Shown here: positions 34,734-43,800 of the stretch, piece by piece | Layout: the number at the start of each line of letters is the position of its first letter | Position numbering within the stretch: position 1 is the first letter of the stretch | Assembly: GCF_018128545.1 (NCBI RefSeq) | Contig: NZ_JAGSND010000001.1 | Coordinates: 420,153-484,152 of the forward strand | Reading direction: 5' to 3' | Length of the DNA stretch: 64,000 nucleotides | From: Sinanaerobacter chloroacetimidivorans | GTDB taxonomy: Bacteria; Bacillota; Clostridia; Peptostreptococcales; Anaerovoracaceae | Program-made: the position numbers and the translations under genes | The notes under the pieces: generated by a model | What the model was told of the DNA's origin: nothing | The model's database searches: none | Seen by the model: the letters and a program-made list of their open reading frames with translations, nothing else

Positions 34734-35204
34734 TTATAATACACCAATTGTCTTGAGCCAATTTGTAATTTCCTCCGGCTTGATAGCACCATTTACGGCA
34801 ATGCCAGGTAGAATTATGGATTTTGAGCACTCTTTAGATATATCATCTTCAATTTGGCCAAATCCGCCTCCTCCATGGGTACAAAAGGGAATTACTGTTT
34901 TCCCTGTAAAATCATGTTGTCTCAGAAAGCTCATTACCGGCGGGGCTAATGTTTTAAACCAGTTTGGCGTACCAATACATATTGTTTGATGATTATCGAT
35001 TGATTCATTTCCAGATATCAGTTTCGGACAAAATCCTCGTGAGATCTCATTTCTTACTTCTTTAACAGCTGTATTATAATCAAAGGAATAATTGTTTTCC
35101 GGAATCAATTCTCTTATAGTACCACCTGTCTGTTTTGCAATTTCTAACGCTAAATTCCTGGTATTTTGGAAAAGCGAATAATAAACGATTAGCGTATTGT
35201 TCAT
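34734..35204 (-). CDS. Flavodoxin family protein
   Basis: 156 residues from ATG 35204 (MNNTLIVYY), eight bases behind AAAGGGA. The FMN phosphate-binding loop is the N-terminal YYSLFQNTRNLA (S-x-x-x-N-T pattern), followed by ICIGTPNWFKTLAPP and PFCTHGGGGFG, which hold the isoalloxazine. It carries electrons or acts as a small quinone/flavin reductase in the cytoplasm. The gene follows the amidase gene by 33 bases on the same strand. Function beyond this cannot be assigned. Confidence 0.88.
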   Translation of the reverse strand: MNNTLIVYYSLFQNTRNLALEIAKQTGGTIRELIPENNYSFDYNTAVKEVRNEISRGFCPKLISGNESIDNHQTICIGTPNWFKTLAPPVMSFLRQHDFTGKTVIPFCTHGGGGFGQIEDDISKECSKSIILPGIAVNGAIKPEEITNWLKTIGVL

Positions 35205-35237
35205 AATGCTATTCCCTTTCAATTATGTATTTCTTTA

Positions 35238-36638
35238 TTATTCAATATAAGAATTCAAAAAGTTCATGATACCTTCCGCATTATACTGTGCTGCTTTATC
35301 TCTCCACTCATCGCTTTTCAAAAGTTCAACTTCTTCAATATTTGTAAAGAACCCATGTTCTATCAGCACCGCCGGTATATATGTATTTTTAATTACATAT
35401 AAATTCCCTGTTTTAATGCCCCGGTTAAGGATCCCTATTTCCGGGAAATTGGAGCTTGAAATAGCTGCCGCAAGACGGTTGCCCAGAACACTTCCCTGGT
35501 AATGATAGATTTCCCACCCCTTTGGGGTTGTCCATTCTTTTCCGTTGCCAAAAGCATTTGCATGTATACTGACAAAAATATCGGCATCGGAATTATTTGC
35601 ACTTTCACATCTATTCGCTAGACTGGGGTCGGAATCATCATTTACTGTAAGAAGCACTTCTATTCCCTGGGCTTCTAAAATATTCTTCATTTTATTTGCA
35701 ACGGTCCGATTAAATTCATATTCTTTCAACGTACCGTCAGGGCTTCGTTTTCCCGCCGTAGATTCACCATGACCCGGGTCCAGCATCACCACCAGCTTTC
35801 CGTCATCCATGGGATTAAAGTATGTACTCAAAGTTCTGAAGGAAATTGTCAAGGTTTTCCCATCTGCAGACAAACTTACAGTAGGGGTTGTCGCTTCCTT
35901 TAGATCACATACAATTCTGACGGCATTTTCATTATAGGCAGAAACTCTTACAGCCGTTAAGGGAGAATCCTTTTGATCATATGTCAAGCCAGATACTTTC
36001 GAATCTACCAGAAAATTCTTTACGTCCAGAACAAATCTGTCGGGAGAGGTCAGGTTCATCGTCGAATAGTCCTCCGGCGCTTTGAGTGGTTCCGACATTT
36101 GAACGGTTACTATTGTATTCTCTTTATTTGAAGTTCCCTCTTCCACGGAAACTTCTGTGACGTATCCTGTAATTACAGGCCTTACATCAGTCTTTTCAGA
36201 GGATGTGATTGTGACGGTCCTTGTAGAATTAATCCATCCAACAAGAAATCCCAGCTCTTCTGCCACAAATCTGACAGGAATCATGGTCCTGCCGTTTTTT
36301 ATTGTGGCAGGAACGTCCAGCGTTTTGTTCCTACCGTTTACCGTTGCAACTGTATCATTGATTTTAAGAATGACGATAACACCATCGTATTCTATGGTAA
36401 CGATATAATTGCTCTGATCCCAATTTACTGTTCCCCCAAGGGCCTCAAAAACTGCTCTTGCCGGAACAAGGGTCCGGTCGTTCTGGATAAAGGGCATAAC
36501 ATCTGCCGTTACTTGCTCATTATTTATTACAAGCTTAACGTCAGCGGGGGTTGCTGCTGCAGCAACTGTTTTTCCCATGATCGTGCAGAAAACCATTATG
36601 AATAGAAATGCGATGGTGAAATTGATTTTTTTTGTCAT
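35238..36638 (-). CDS. Secreted N-acetylmuramoyl-L-alanine amidase with stalk and AMIN domains
   Basis: 466 residues from ATG 36638 behind AGAGGGG. It has a signal peptide at about residues 1-27 ending in VAAAA, then a copper-amine-oxidase N-terminal-like stalk domain (about 32-140; motifs RTLVPARAVFEALGG and RTMIPVRFVAEELGF), an AMIN-type beta domain (about 155-265), and a C-terminal Amidase_3 zinc domain (about 280-466). Zinc ligands are in LDPGHGE, the Glu near KEYEFN and SIHANAF; the catalytic Glu is in LIEHGFF. It cleaves the amide bond between N-acetylmuramic acid and the stem peptide in the wall. All catalytic motifs are intact. Confidence 0.93.
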   Translation of the reverse strand: MTKKINFTIAFLFIMVFCTIMGKTVAAAATPADVKLVINNEQVTADVMPFIQNDRTLVPARAVFEALGGTVNWDQSNYIVTIEYDGVIVILKINDTVATVNGRNKTLDVPATIKNGRTMIPVRFVAEELGFLVGWINSTRTVTITSSEKTDVRPVITGYVTEVSVEEGTSNKENTIVTVQMSEPLKAPEDYSTMNLTSPDRFVLDVKNFLVDSKVSGLTYDQKDSPLTAVRVSAYNENAVRIVCDLKEATTPTVSLSADGKTLTISFRTLSTYFNPMDDGKLVVMLDPGHGESTAGKRSPDGTLKEYEFNRTVANKMKNILEAQGIEVLLTVNDDSDPSLANRCESANNSDADIFVSIHANAFGNGKEWTTPKGWEIYHYQGSVLGNRLAAAISSSNFPEIGILNRGIKTGNLYVIKNTYIPAVLIEHGFFTNIEEVELLKSDEWRDKAAQYNAEGIMNFLNSYIE

Positions 36639-36878
36639 AACAAACCCCTCTTTTACAAAACAAAACATCATTTAATATTGCAGATTATAACAGAGGAAAT
36701 GACAAAAATCTATTTCTATAACCAAATGTTAATATGACTGAAATACAAATGTTATATAATTCTTCTCTATGCATTTTTGCTGGCATCAGCTTCTTAATTT
36801 TAATTAAGTGGTGTGTTAGATAGCAACACGATATATGCAGTAATATACTGTATTAATTTAAAAAGGAGGATACCAAAT

Positions 36879-37448
36879 ATGATTCATATAAAGGAACTTA
36901 AAGATATGGATACAATCTCAGGACAGATGAATTTGATATTGAGAGCAGGAATGACTTGGAGAGATTTGGCTACATGGCTGAGAGCTTATATAATTAGCAC
37001 ATTCGCAGGATTAAGTGACCAAGAAGTTGTACGACAAAGATTAAATAAAATACCATTGGAGTTTAGTAATATATTTACATTATTTTTTGGTGATCAGATT
37101 TCTAATACTTATACTAACCTTTTATCCAGTTACATTACTTCTATAGAATCTTTAATTGATGCACTAAAGAATGGTGATGATACTGCAGTAAATGGATATA
37201 TGGAACAGATACATCATATTATACATCAAATAACTGCTATGCTTTCGGAAATAAATCCGTTTTGGCAGGAAAGTGAATGGAGAGCTTTATTATTTAGACA
37301 TCTTATGTTAACAATTGATGAATCAAATGCATTTTTATCGGGAGACTATGTCAAAAGTACTGAGATATTTGATACCCTTTTATCCCATGATGCGGAAACG
37401 GTTGACTATTTTTCAAATGGCTTATTTAAATATATTATTTCCAGCTAA
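36879..37448 (+). CDS. Helical protein of the family often mislabelled 'acetylglutamate kinase', copy 1
   Basis: 189 residues from ATG 36879 behind AAGGAGGATACC. All-helical, no signal peptide. It shows the family marks of small Firmicute proteins with W-x-x-L...R in the first helix, FTLFFGDQIS, EINPFWQESEWRALLFRHL and a final helix with D/E-x-x-L-S-x-D. A distant paralogue is at 39694-40296 on the opposite strand, aligning over the whole length (FGD/YGPD, INPFW/INIYW, EWRALL/QWKDFL, TIDEsnA/TIDEATA). Databases sometimes call such proteins acetylglutamate kinase, but none of the amino-acid kinase fold is present. The function is unknown. Confidence 0.75.
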   Translation: MIHIKELKDMDTISGQMNLILRAGMTWRDLATWLRAYIISTFAGLSDQEVVRQRLNKIPLEFSNIFTLFFGDQISNTYTNLLSSYITSIESLIDALKNGDDTAVNGYMEQIHHIIHQITAMLSEINPFWQESEWRALLFRHLMLTIDESNAFLSGDYVKSTEIFDTLLSHDAETVDYFSNGLFKYIISS

Positions 37449-37477
37449 ATTGAACCACAAATTCATTTGGACCAAAG

Positions 37478-37514
37478 ACACCGAAATCCCTTGATATTCA
37501 AGGAATTTCGGTGT
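37478..37514. terminator. Hairpin between convergent genes
   Basis: ACACCGAAAT/ATTTCGGTGT outer stem with CCTTG/CAAGG inside. It follows copy 1 of the helical family and faces the dehydratase-like gene. It has only a weak T-run. Confidence 0.55.
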
Positions 37515-37698
37515 TCTAACAAGAATCTTTTGTAAGTGATTAATCAAGCCTTGTTTCCTCTTTTGCAGTCCTACTTTTTCAAATGTTTTTTGATATCCTT
37601 AAGGGGCATCGAATTGTTTAAGATACTGAATGGTATCCAAAAATAAAAAATCATTATATGAATAATATCTGTATTATGAACAACAAAAATCCAAGATA

Positions 37699-39138
37699 TT
37701 ATATTCTTGCAATTTTTTTCGCCATTTCCTTTTTATGTTCAAAATTACCCAACCTTGATATCATGATTCTTTGTGCCTGTGGAGAGCCTGCGCCATGCAT
37801 GGATTCCGTCCGATAACCGACTGCGCCGGTACCCAAGGTCAAATTCTCGATCAATCGCATAATTCGCATTCTATGTTCTGTCGGAACAGAATTGACTCCT
37901 TTCAGGTATTTTTCGATGTAATGCCCTACCGCTTCACTTCTGAAGTCTTTTTCCGACGGCTGGGTTACCATGAGGCCGCCGGCGATGTCTTCCGCCAAAC
38001 GGCACATCTCATATGGGAATCTTGTTACATTCTGCTTGCATACATTAGCCAGGAGCAAATCAATCAGGTACGCTCCGGATGGAGTAGGAGCACCTTCATA
38101 GGAACAAGCCAAGGCGGAAGAATAGATCGTCTCGTTTAAATGGGTCATTTCAATGAGCTTATCTTTGATGTGGGAAGCGTTTGCTACCCCGTTATATTCT
38201 GCAGCTAGAGCGGCTGCACCGATGAGTACATCACCCACACCAGATTTGCAGGCATAGCTTGGTCTGTGATGCCCTGCAAACCGTTCTACAAGCATTCCGA
38301 CGAATTCAGTTTCCCCATTTAGGAAAATCCTTTCATTCGGGACAAAAACATGGTCGAAAATGATGAGCGCTTCATGACCTCCAAATTGGCTGTTTCCAAC
38401 ATCAATTTCCGAGCCCTCCAGTTTTCTTGTATCACAGGACTGTCGGCCATAGATGATGGTGATTCCCGGTGAGTCCGTAGGAACAGCAAAGGAAATCGCA
38501 TAATCCTTATCTTCAGGCTTCATGGCGATGGTCGGCATACACAAAACCTCATGGGAGTTGACAATCCCTGTCTGATGCGCTTTACAGCCGTTGACAATGA
38601 TTCCGTCCGTTCTTCGTTCAACGACTCTCAAATACAAGTCGGGATCCACCTGATTGATTGGCGAAAGCCCGCGGTCACCTTTCACATCCGTCATAGCACC
38701 GTCGGTGACAAGGTCTTCTTCTTGTACGTATCCAAGAAACCGGTTAAATCGTTCCTGGTAATCCGTACCGTACTTTTTATCGATTTCATAGGCTGTACTA
38801 TAAACGGCATTAAAAGAATCCTGTCCAACACAGCGCTGAAAACAGCAGGCGGTTTTCTGGCCCAGCATACGCTGACGTTTTACCTTTTTTACAAGGTCAT
38901 CCTTGCTTTGGAATACGTGATTGAATAAATTGATCTTTTTACCCGTAAGGTGCGATTTAACAGTCATTAAATCCTCATATAATGGATCCAGTGCCAGATC
39001 ATAAGTCACTGCAACCGCATTCATGGAAGGAATGATAATCGGGTGGTCCACGGGTGATTCTACCTTTTCTCCAAACAGATAAACATTTAAATTTAATTTT
39101 CGAAGGCTTTCAATATATTCTTTTCCGGTTTTCAACAT
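37699..39138 (-). CDS. abfD: 4-hydroxybutyryl-CoA dehydratase/vinylacetyl-CoA isomerase-like enzyme
   Basis: 479 residues. It belongs to the HpaB/AbfD flavoprotein superfamily. The four [4Fe-4S] ligands known in Clostridium aminobutyricum AbfD (Cys99, Cys103, His292, Cys299) have counterparts: Cys99 and Cys103 in CCFQRCVGQD, His290 (or 291) and Cys297 in AGHHRPSYACK. HpaB monooxygenases lack these, so a dehydratase is more likely than a hydroxylase. The known reaction is dehydration of 4-hydroxybutyryl-CoA to crotonyl-CoA via vinylacetyl-CoA, in 4-aminobutyrate or succinate fermentation to butyrate. The usual partners (4-hydroxybutyrate dehydrogenase, CoA-transferase) are not next to it; it stands alone between two paralogous genes. 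AAAGGAG precedes the ATG. Confidence 0.85.
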   Translation of the reverse strand: MLKTGKEYIESLRKLNLNVYLFGEKVESPVDHPIIIPSMNAVAVTYDLALDPLYEDLMTVKSHLTGKKINLFNHVFQSKDDLVKKVKRQRMLGQKTACCFQRCVGQDSFNAVYSTAYEIDKKYGTDYQERFNRFLGYVQEEDLVTDGAMTDVKGDRGLSPINQVDPDLYLRVVERRTDGIIVNGCKAHQTGIVNSHEVLCMPTIAMKPEDKDYAISFAVPTDSPGITIIYGRQSCDTRKLEGSEIDVGNSQFGGHEALIIFDHVFVPNERIFLNGETEFVGMLVERFAGHHRPSYACKSGVGDVLIGAAALAAEYNGVANASHIKDKLIEMTHLNETIYSSALACSYEGAPTPSGAYLIDLLLANVCKQNVTRFPYEMCRLAEDIAGGLMVTQPSEKDFRSEAVGHYIEKYLKGVNSVPTEHRMRIMRLIENLTLGTGAVGYRTESMHGAGSPQAQRIMISRLGNFEHKKEMAKKIARI

Positions 39139-39292
39139 GAGGTTTTTCTCCTTTCCGACATAACAATTCAGAGTTTACCGGACACCTTACCGGCAGACAC
39201 TGTTATTAACTGTTAAATACCCGACAATTTTTCATTTACTCACCCATAAGTAGATATTTATCAGATACTGATAAAAGGCTCAATACAAAAGA

Positions 39293-39314
39293 AAAAAGCG
39301 GCAGCGCCACTTTT
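39293..39314 (-). terminator. Short hairpin with T-run
   Basis: On the minus strand AAAGTGGC-GCT-GCCGCTTT (one G-T pair), followed by T-rich sequence. It lies upstream of the dehydratase gene and close to mobile-element debris. Confidence 0.4.
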
Positions 39315-39386
39315 ATCCATGTTTGAAAGACAAATTAGTTGCGATATATTGGCATAATCACCAGAGGAATATCCAGAGGCATTTCG

Positions 39387-39700
39387 CTCATCGGATATGA
39401 GCTTGTCAATACAGGGAATGGGAGGGCTAGAAGATGAAAAATAAACATCTTACAGCATCGGACAGGCAGACCATCCGAGAGCTCCTGCATGGTAGGAAAA
39501 ACTATGTGCAAATTGCAGATATTCTGAAGAAATCCCCTACCACAATTTTACGGGAAATTGAAAAACATAAAGTGAAAGTTACCCGGCCAGGAGCTGAAAA
39601 TGACTGTATAAACAGAAAGTTCTGCAACAAGGAACCATTGTTTCGCCTCTGATCAAGAAGGGACAGTCCATCGCCCATATCTATATAGGATATTTATGAA
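39387..39700 (+). pseudogene. Truncated IS30-family transposase, copy 2
   Basis: From ATG 39434 the frame reads MKNKHLTASDRQTIRELLHG with a helix-turn-helix (YVQIADILKKSPTTILREIE), the normal IS30 transposase N-terminus, ending at 39652. In another frame SPLIKKGQSIAHIYI (39642-39697) continues an IS30-like domain, so the gene is frameshifted and deleted; the catalytic DDE region is absent. Its upstream 47 bases match copy 1 at 34631. Confidence 0.75.
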
Positions 39701-40296
39701 TTTTGCTGGGGTGATGAAGGTGCACTTCTTGATATTATGCCTCTAGCCATATAATCCCCCATAAGAGTAGCCAAATCTGCAAGTCGATTAAATATTTGAT
39801 ATTCTTTTTCAAAATCTTTTGAAGCTAAGGCTGTAGCCTCGTCAATCGTTCCTCTGATAGATTGATATAAAAAATCCTTCCATTGTTGTTCATTCCAATA
39901 AATATTAATACTAGCAAGATATGACGACGCTTGATCTGCATTTTCGTATAATTTAACTACGCTTGAGTTCATTTCTTCAGTATTATTAGTGGAAATTGCT
40001 TCAAATAGTCTCCACATATTCGTTATAAAATTTGACAGATAATTAACTAATTGCTGAGCAACATCGGGTCCGTAGAATAATCTTAAATAATTGTAAAAAT
40101 TTATTTCTACAATATTGTATAGCCGATTAGCTGCCGATTGTGTTCTTTCTGGATCTCTTATAACTGCGATCATTAAGCTCCTTATCGTAAAAGCTAATTC
40201 TAACCAAAGCCTTTGTGAGTTAATGATAATATTCATTTGCTCTTGTGTAAGGTATTGCTCACTTTTAGGCAATACCTCTTGCATTTTATTTATCAT
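39694..40296 (-). CDS. Helical protein of the family often mislabelled 'acetylglutamate kinase', copy 2
   Basis: About 200 residues from ATG 40296 behind AGGGAGAG (an earlier in-frame start at 40323 is less well placed). All-helical, soluble. Shared marks with copy 1: WLELAFTIRSLMIAVI, LRLFYGPDVAQQL, SINIYWNEQQWKDFLYQSI, GTIDEATALASKDFEKEYQIF and the final MARGI helix. The family is common in spore-forming Firmicutes and uncharacterised. The gene faces a decayed IS30-type gene and overlaps the extreme end of its debris. Its C-terminal tail is Ser/Pro/Gln rich. Confidence 0.75.
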   Translation of the reverse strand: MINKMQEVLPKSEQYLTQEQMNIIINSQRLWLELAFTIRSLMIAVIRDPERTQSAANRLYNIVEINFYNYLRLFYGPDVAQQLVNYLSNFITNMWRLFEAISTNNTEEMNSSVVKLYENADQASSYLASINIYWNEQQWKDFLYQSIRGTIDEATALASKDFEKEYQIFNRLADLATLMGDYMARGIISRSAPSSPQQNS

Positions 40297-40416
40297 CAAA
40301 TATTGCTCTCCCTTATTACTCAATAATTTAATATATGAGTAATATTATCATTATGTGATTTTCCTAACTAATGAAGACTTCTTTCTTCCATCATTTCCCG
40401 ATATTGCGTTTTCTCC

Positions 40417-40465
40417 TGCATCCCCATCATCTATTACAATCGACTGCATTTGCCTTTTCAATGAA
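40417..40465 (-). repeat. Second copy of the decayed tail sequence seen at 34557-34626
   Basis: Shares TCGACTGCATTTGCC and flanking bases with the first copy, and the frame is disrupted. Together they mark a repeated element that is now mostly lost. Confidence 0.4.
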
Positions 40466-40602
40466 CAATAATTGTTGTGGGTGAACTAGATTACCCTTCA
40501 CCTAATTAATAAAGAACCTCTTTCCCTCTTGCCTGACATATCTTCTAAGTAAGCAATGATCTTCCTGTCTTGAAAAATCAATCATTCATTAAGCGATTTT
40601 AA

Positions 40603-40704
40603 GAGCAAATTGAGAGGTATATCAACTTTTATAATAACGACCGTCCACATGCAACTTTGGATTATAAATCTCCACACACACGTAAAATGCTCAAACCCCA
40701 GTAA
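40603..40704 (+). pseudogene. C-terminal fragment of an IS3-family transposase (OrfB)
   Basis: The plus strand encodes QIERYINFYNNDRPHATLDY and then KSPHTRKMLKPQ and a stop, the classic end of IS3-type integrase-fold transposases. An in-frame stop at 40600 cuts off any upstream coding. No catalytic residues remain. Confidence 0.7.
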
Positions 40705-40803
40705 ATTCAAGGATTTAATCATAATAGAAAACAGTATGAATCTGAAAATTTCGAAGAAAAATGCTCAGATTCTCATTTCGTCGTTCCCTTCTCCTTCAGA
40801 AAT

Positions 40804-40840
40804 AAAAAATATGACGTAGCCAGGCCACGTCATATTTTTT
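40804..40840. terminator. Strong bidirectional terminator after the mannosidase gene
   Basis: 14-bp stem AAAAAATATGACGT/ACGTCATATTTTTT, with runs of A and T on both sides, 19 bases past the GH38 stop codon. Confidence 0.85.
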
Positions 40841-40858
40841 ATTGAGTTCTTAATTATA

Positions 40859-43800
40859 TTACTGAGCCTTCCACATATCTATCAACGCATTTGCATCGGA
40901 ATCAAGAGCAGATCTGGCAGCCTTACTGGCATAAGGCTTCATTGCTTCATTATTAAGATGTTTCAGAAAATCTTCCATATGTTTCATTGCATTATCCGGC
41001 ATTCCTATTTCCATTTGATGCACAGCTTGATCAAGTGAGTTTGTAAGCTGCGGCACCAACGGATAAGTTAAGTCACCGGAGTTCTCATAATACTTTAACA
41101 GATTGCTTATGGAGTCAGCACTGGTTGTTACCTTAACATGAACTCTATTGGATTCCACCGTAATGCCATTGAGTGTTGCAACTACATAAACCTCCGCATC
41201 TCCTGCGTTATTGGCTCTTATTATTCCATCTTCTATGGATATTACGGCAGGATTCGTGCTCATGTATTCTATTTGTGCATTATCCCCTGTCAAATCTGCA
41301 GGCTCACCTGTTGATAAAAGTGCCTCTGATATAACAATATTGGATGTTTGGTTTCTCTCAAGTTTAGTATTGTCTACCGATATGGTAACCTTTTCCAGCT
41401 GCCTTTGGCAATACACTTCAAATGAGTAAATTCTTATATGCGTACCAAAATCTGATGTGACAGGATCCGTTATATAAAGTCTCGCATACCTTGCTTTAAC
41501 AGGCTGCATATCTTTAGCAGTCACATCCCCAGTATTGTCTCTTACTGTATCTGCTGTAGTCCAGTCGGTCCCATTTAGGCTGACATCAAGCCTGAAATTC
41601 CTTGTATTCCAATAAAGGTCCGTATTTTCTCCACCGGCGCCTGCATGCCGTACTACCCATTTGTTTATGATGCATTCGTCCCCCAAGTCGACAGTCAGCC
41701 AGTTATACCCTGGAGTAGTCGTGCACCATTTTGTTGATAAGCTTCCATCTACGGCAAAGGTAGGTTTCTCGTTTTCATTGATATAACTACTTGCCTCTGC
41801 CTGTTTGTTTAAAGCAAGGTCTTTACCCAAATAGGTCAATACCGCTGTAACAGATGTGTCTCCTTCAGGAATCCTGATCGTTGTTTTAGGTGACTTAGGA
41901 TCTGCCACTTGAGCTCCCGTCCATTCCTTGAAGAGGTATCCATAGGGAACGATTGCCGAGATTGGTACAACGCGGTCAACTTCATAGCTGCCGCTTCCGG
42001 TTCCGTTTTCCACAGTAAGCTTCCCAAAATCCACCTTCGGGCTGTCATATACTTCAAATTCATAAATTCTTGCAGCTGTATCCGAACTATTTGTCGCTTT
42101 TGTGATATAAAGCCGCGCATAATTTGCTTTCACAGGCGATAACACTCTGTTTGTTATATCCGAGGTGTTGCCTTTTACTGTATCTACAGTAGTCCAGTTA
42201 CTCCCGTCAGAGCTTACATCCAACCTGAAGTCCGCAGTGTTCCAGGATGCATTCTCACCACCGGTAGCTGCATGCCTTACCACCCATCTGTTAATCTCAT
42301 ATTCTCCCTGTAAATCAACGCTCAGCCATTTATTGGATGATCCGGTTTGACACCATTTCGTGCCCGTTGATCCATCTACTCCAAATTTCGGCGCCTCATT
42401 ACTATTTACATATCCGCTGGCCGTTACCGGTTTATTCAAAGCCAAATTCGGTCCTAACTGGATTAATGCTGCCGTAACACTTGCACCTTCTTTCGGCACC
42501 TTAATCGTTGTACTCGGTGATGTCGGATCTGCTACCTGTGCCCCTACCCATTCTTTGAACAGGTATCCCGAAGGTACTTGGGCAGAAATGGGTACTGTTG
42601 AGCCTACAGGGTAGAGCCCGCTCCCGCTTCCGTTTGCCACTGTCAATGAGGCTAATTCACCTGCATTCTTTTCATCATAAAGCGCACCTGCAGGGATTGT
42701 ATCGCCATTGACATTATTGGCAGCTGTCATTGCAAATACCAAAATGTTGTTATTGTCAGGAAGCGTAATTGTATTTGCACCTTCCGGTAAATCGATCCTG
42801 TATTTAAAAAGATAAATAAAGTCATACGCGCTGTTGGAAGTTGGCGTATGGGTGTGCGTTGCTGTCCAGGCAACCGGTTCGCGCTTGATATTGGCATAAT
42901 ACGAAGCTGCGGGAATATCCCACTGTCCAACATTCTGTTTATAATCCTGGATATTGAGGAGGACCGGGCTGCCGTTAACCATGAATGTTTCGGCCATGTC
43001 TCCTGCAGTTGAAGCTGCCAGCAAGTATACCTGCTTATATCCTTCCGGTATTGAAATCTCCTGGCCTTCGGCTGCTACTGCATTTTGATCTCCATTTCCT
43101 GCCGGTCCCAGGTTAAAATGTACTCCGCCGCTGGCAATTTTATCCGGGAACAATTCTCCTGGGATCGTCCTTCCGGCAATATCAAGAGCTCCATCATTTC
43201 TGTTACTGTCAAAGGATACTACATCTTTATTGAACGGTAAATCGAGAGGAGTTGAATCCGGAGCACTAAGTTTTACGGACGGATCAACTAATTTGACAGC
43301 AAATGTTTTAGGCTCGTACCTCTTCATATCAAAAAGTAGTTTTCCACCTTCTAACGTTGCAGGCCCTACCGGGTCTTCGTATCCATTGACTTCTCTTGCA
43401 CTTAAAATACCGCTGCCCATTTCTAAAGTAACACCTGAAACAGGGCTTCCGCTGGTTTCCTGTACCCTTACGATATATTCATCGCCTGCCTCTGCTAATT
43501 TAACTGCTTTGACAGTTACATCGTGATTGCTTACAGTGAGGAAAGATGCAAGTTTGCCTAAATCCCCATCATGGGCTACAGTCTGGAATACTTTAAGCGG
43601 CTGGTTTACCCTTTCTCCCTGGGTTACTGTTTGTCCATCAACGTAGTCTCCATTGTGACCGTATATTGAATAAAGGAACCTATTTTCTCCAAAGTCCTGG
43701 GTATCCTGTTTGTTATTTCCATAAGTGGCTTTCGGCGTGTGGATCAATGTAAGCCTGAGGGTATTATCATTCGGCTTATCCCAGCCATACTTACAGTCAT

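Noticed and set aside
36879..40296. Acetylglutamate kinase label for the two helical paralogues
   Set aside because: The proteins are all-helical, about 190-200 residues, with no glycine-rich nucleotide loops of the amino-acid kinase fold.
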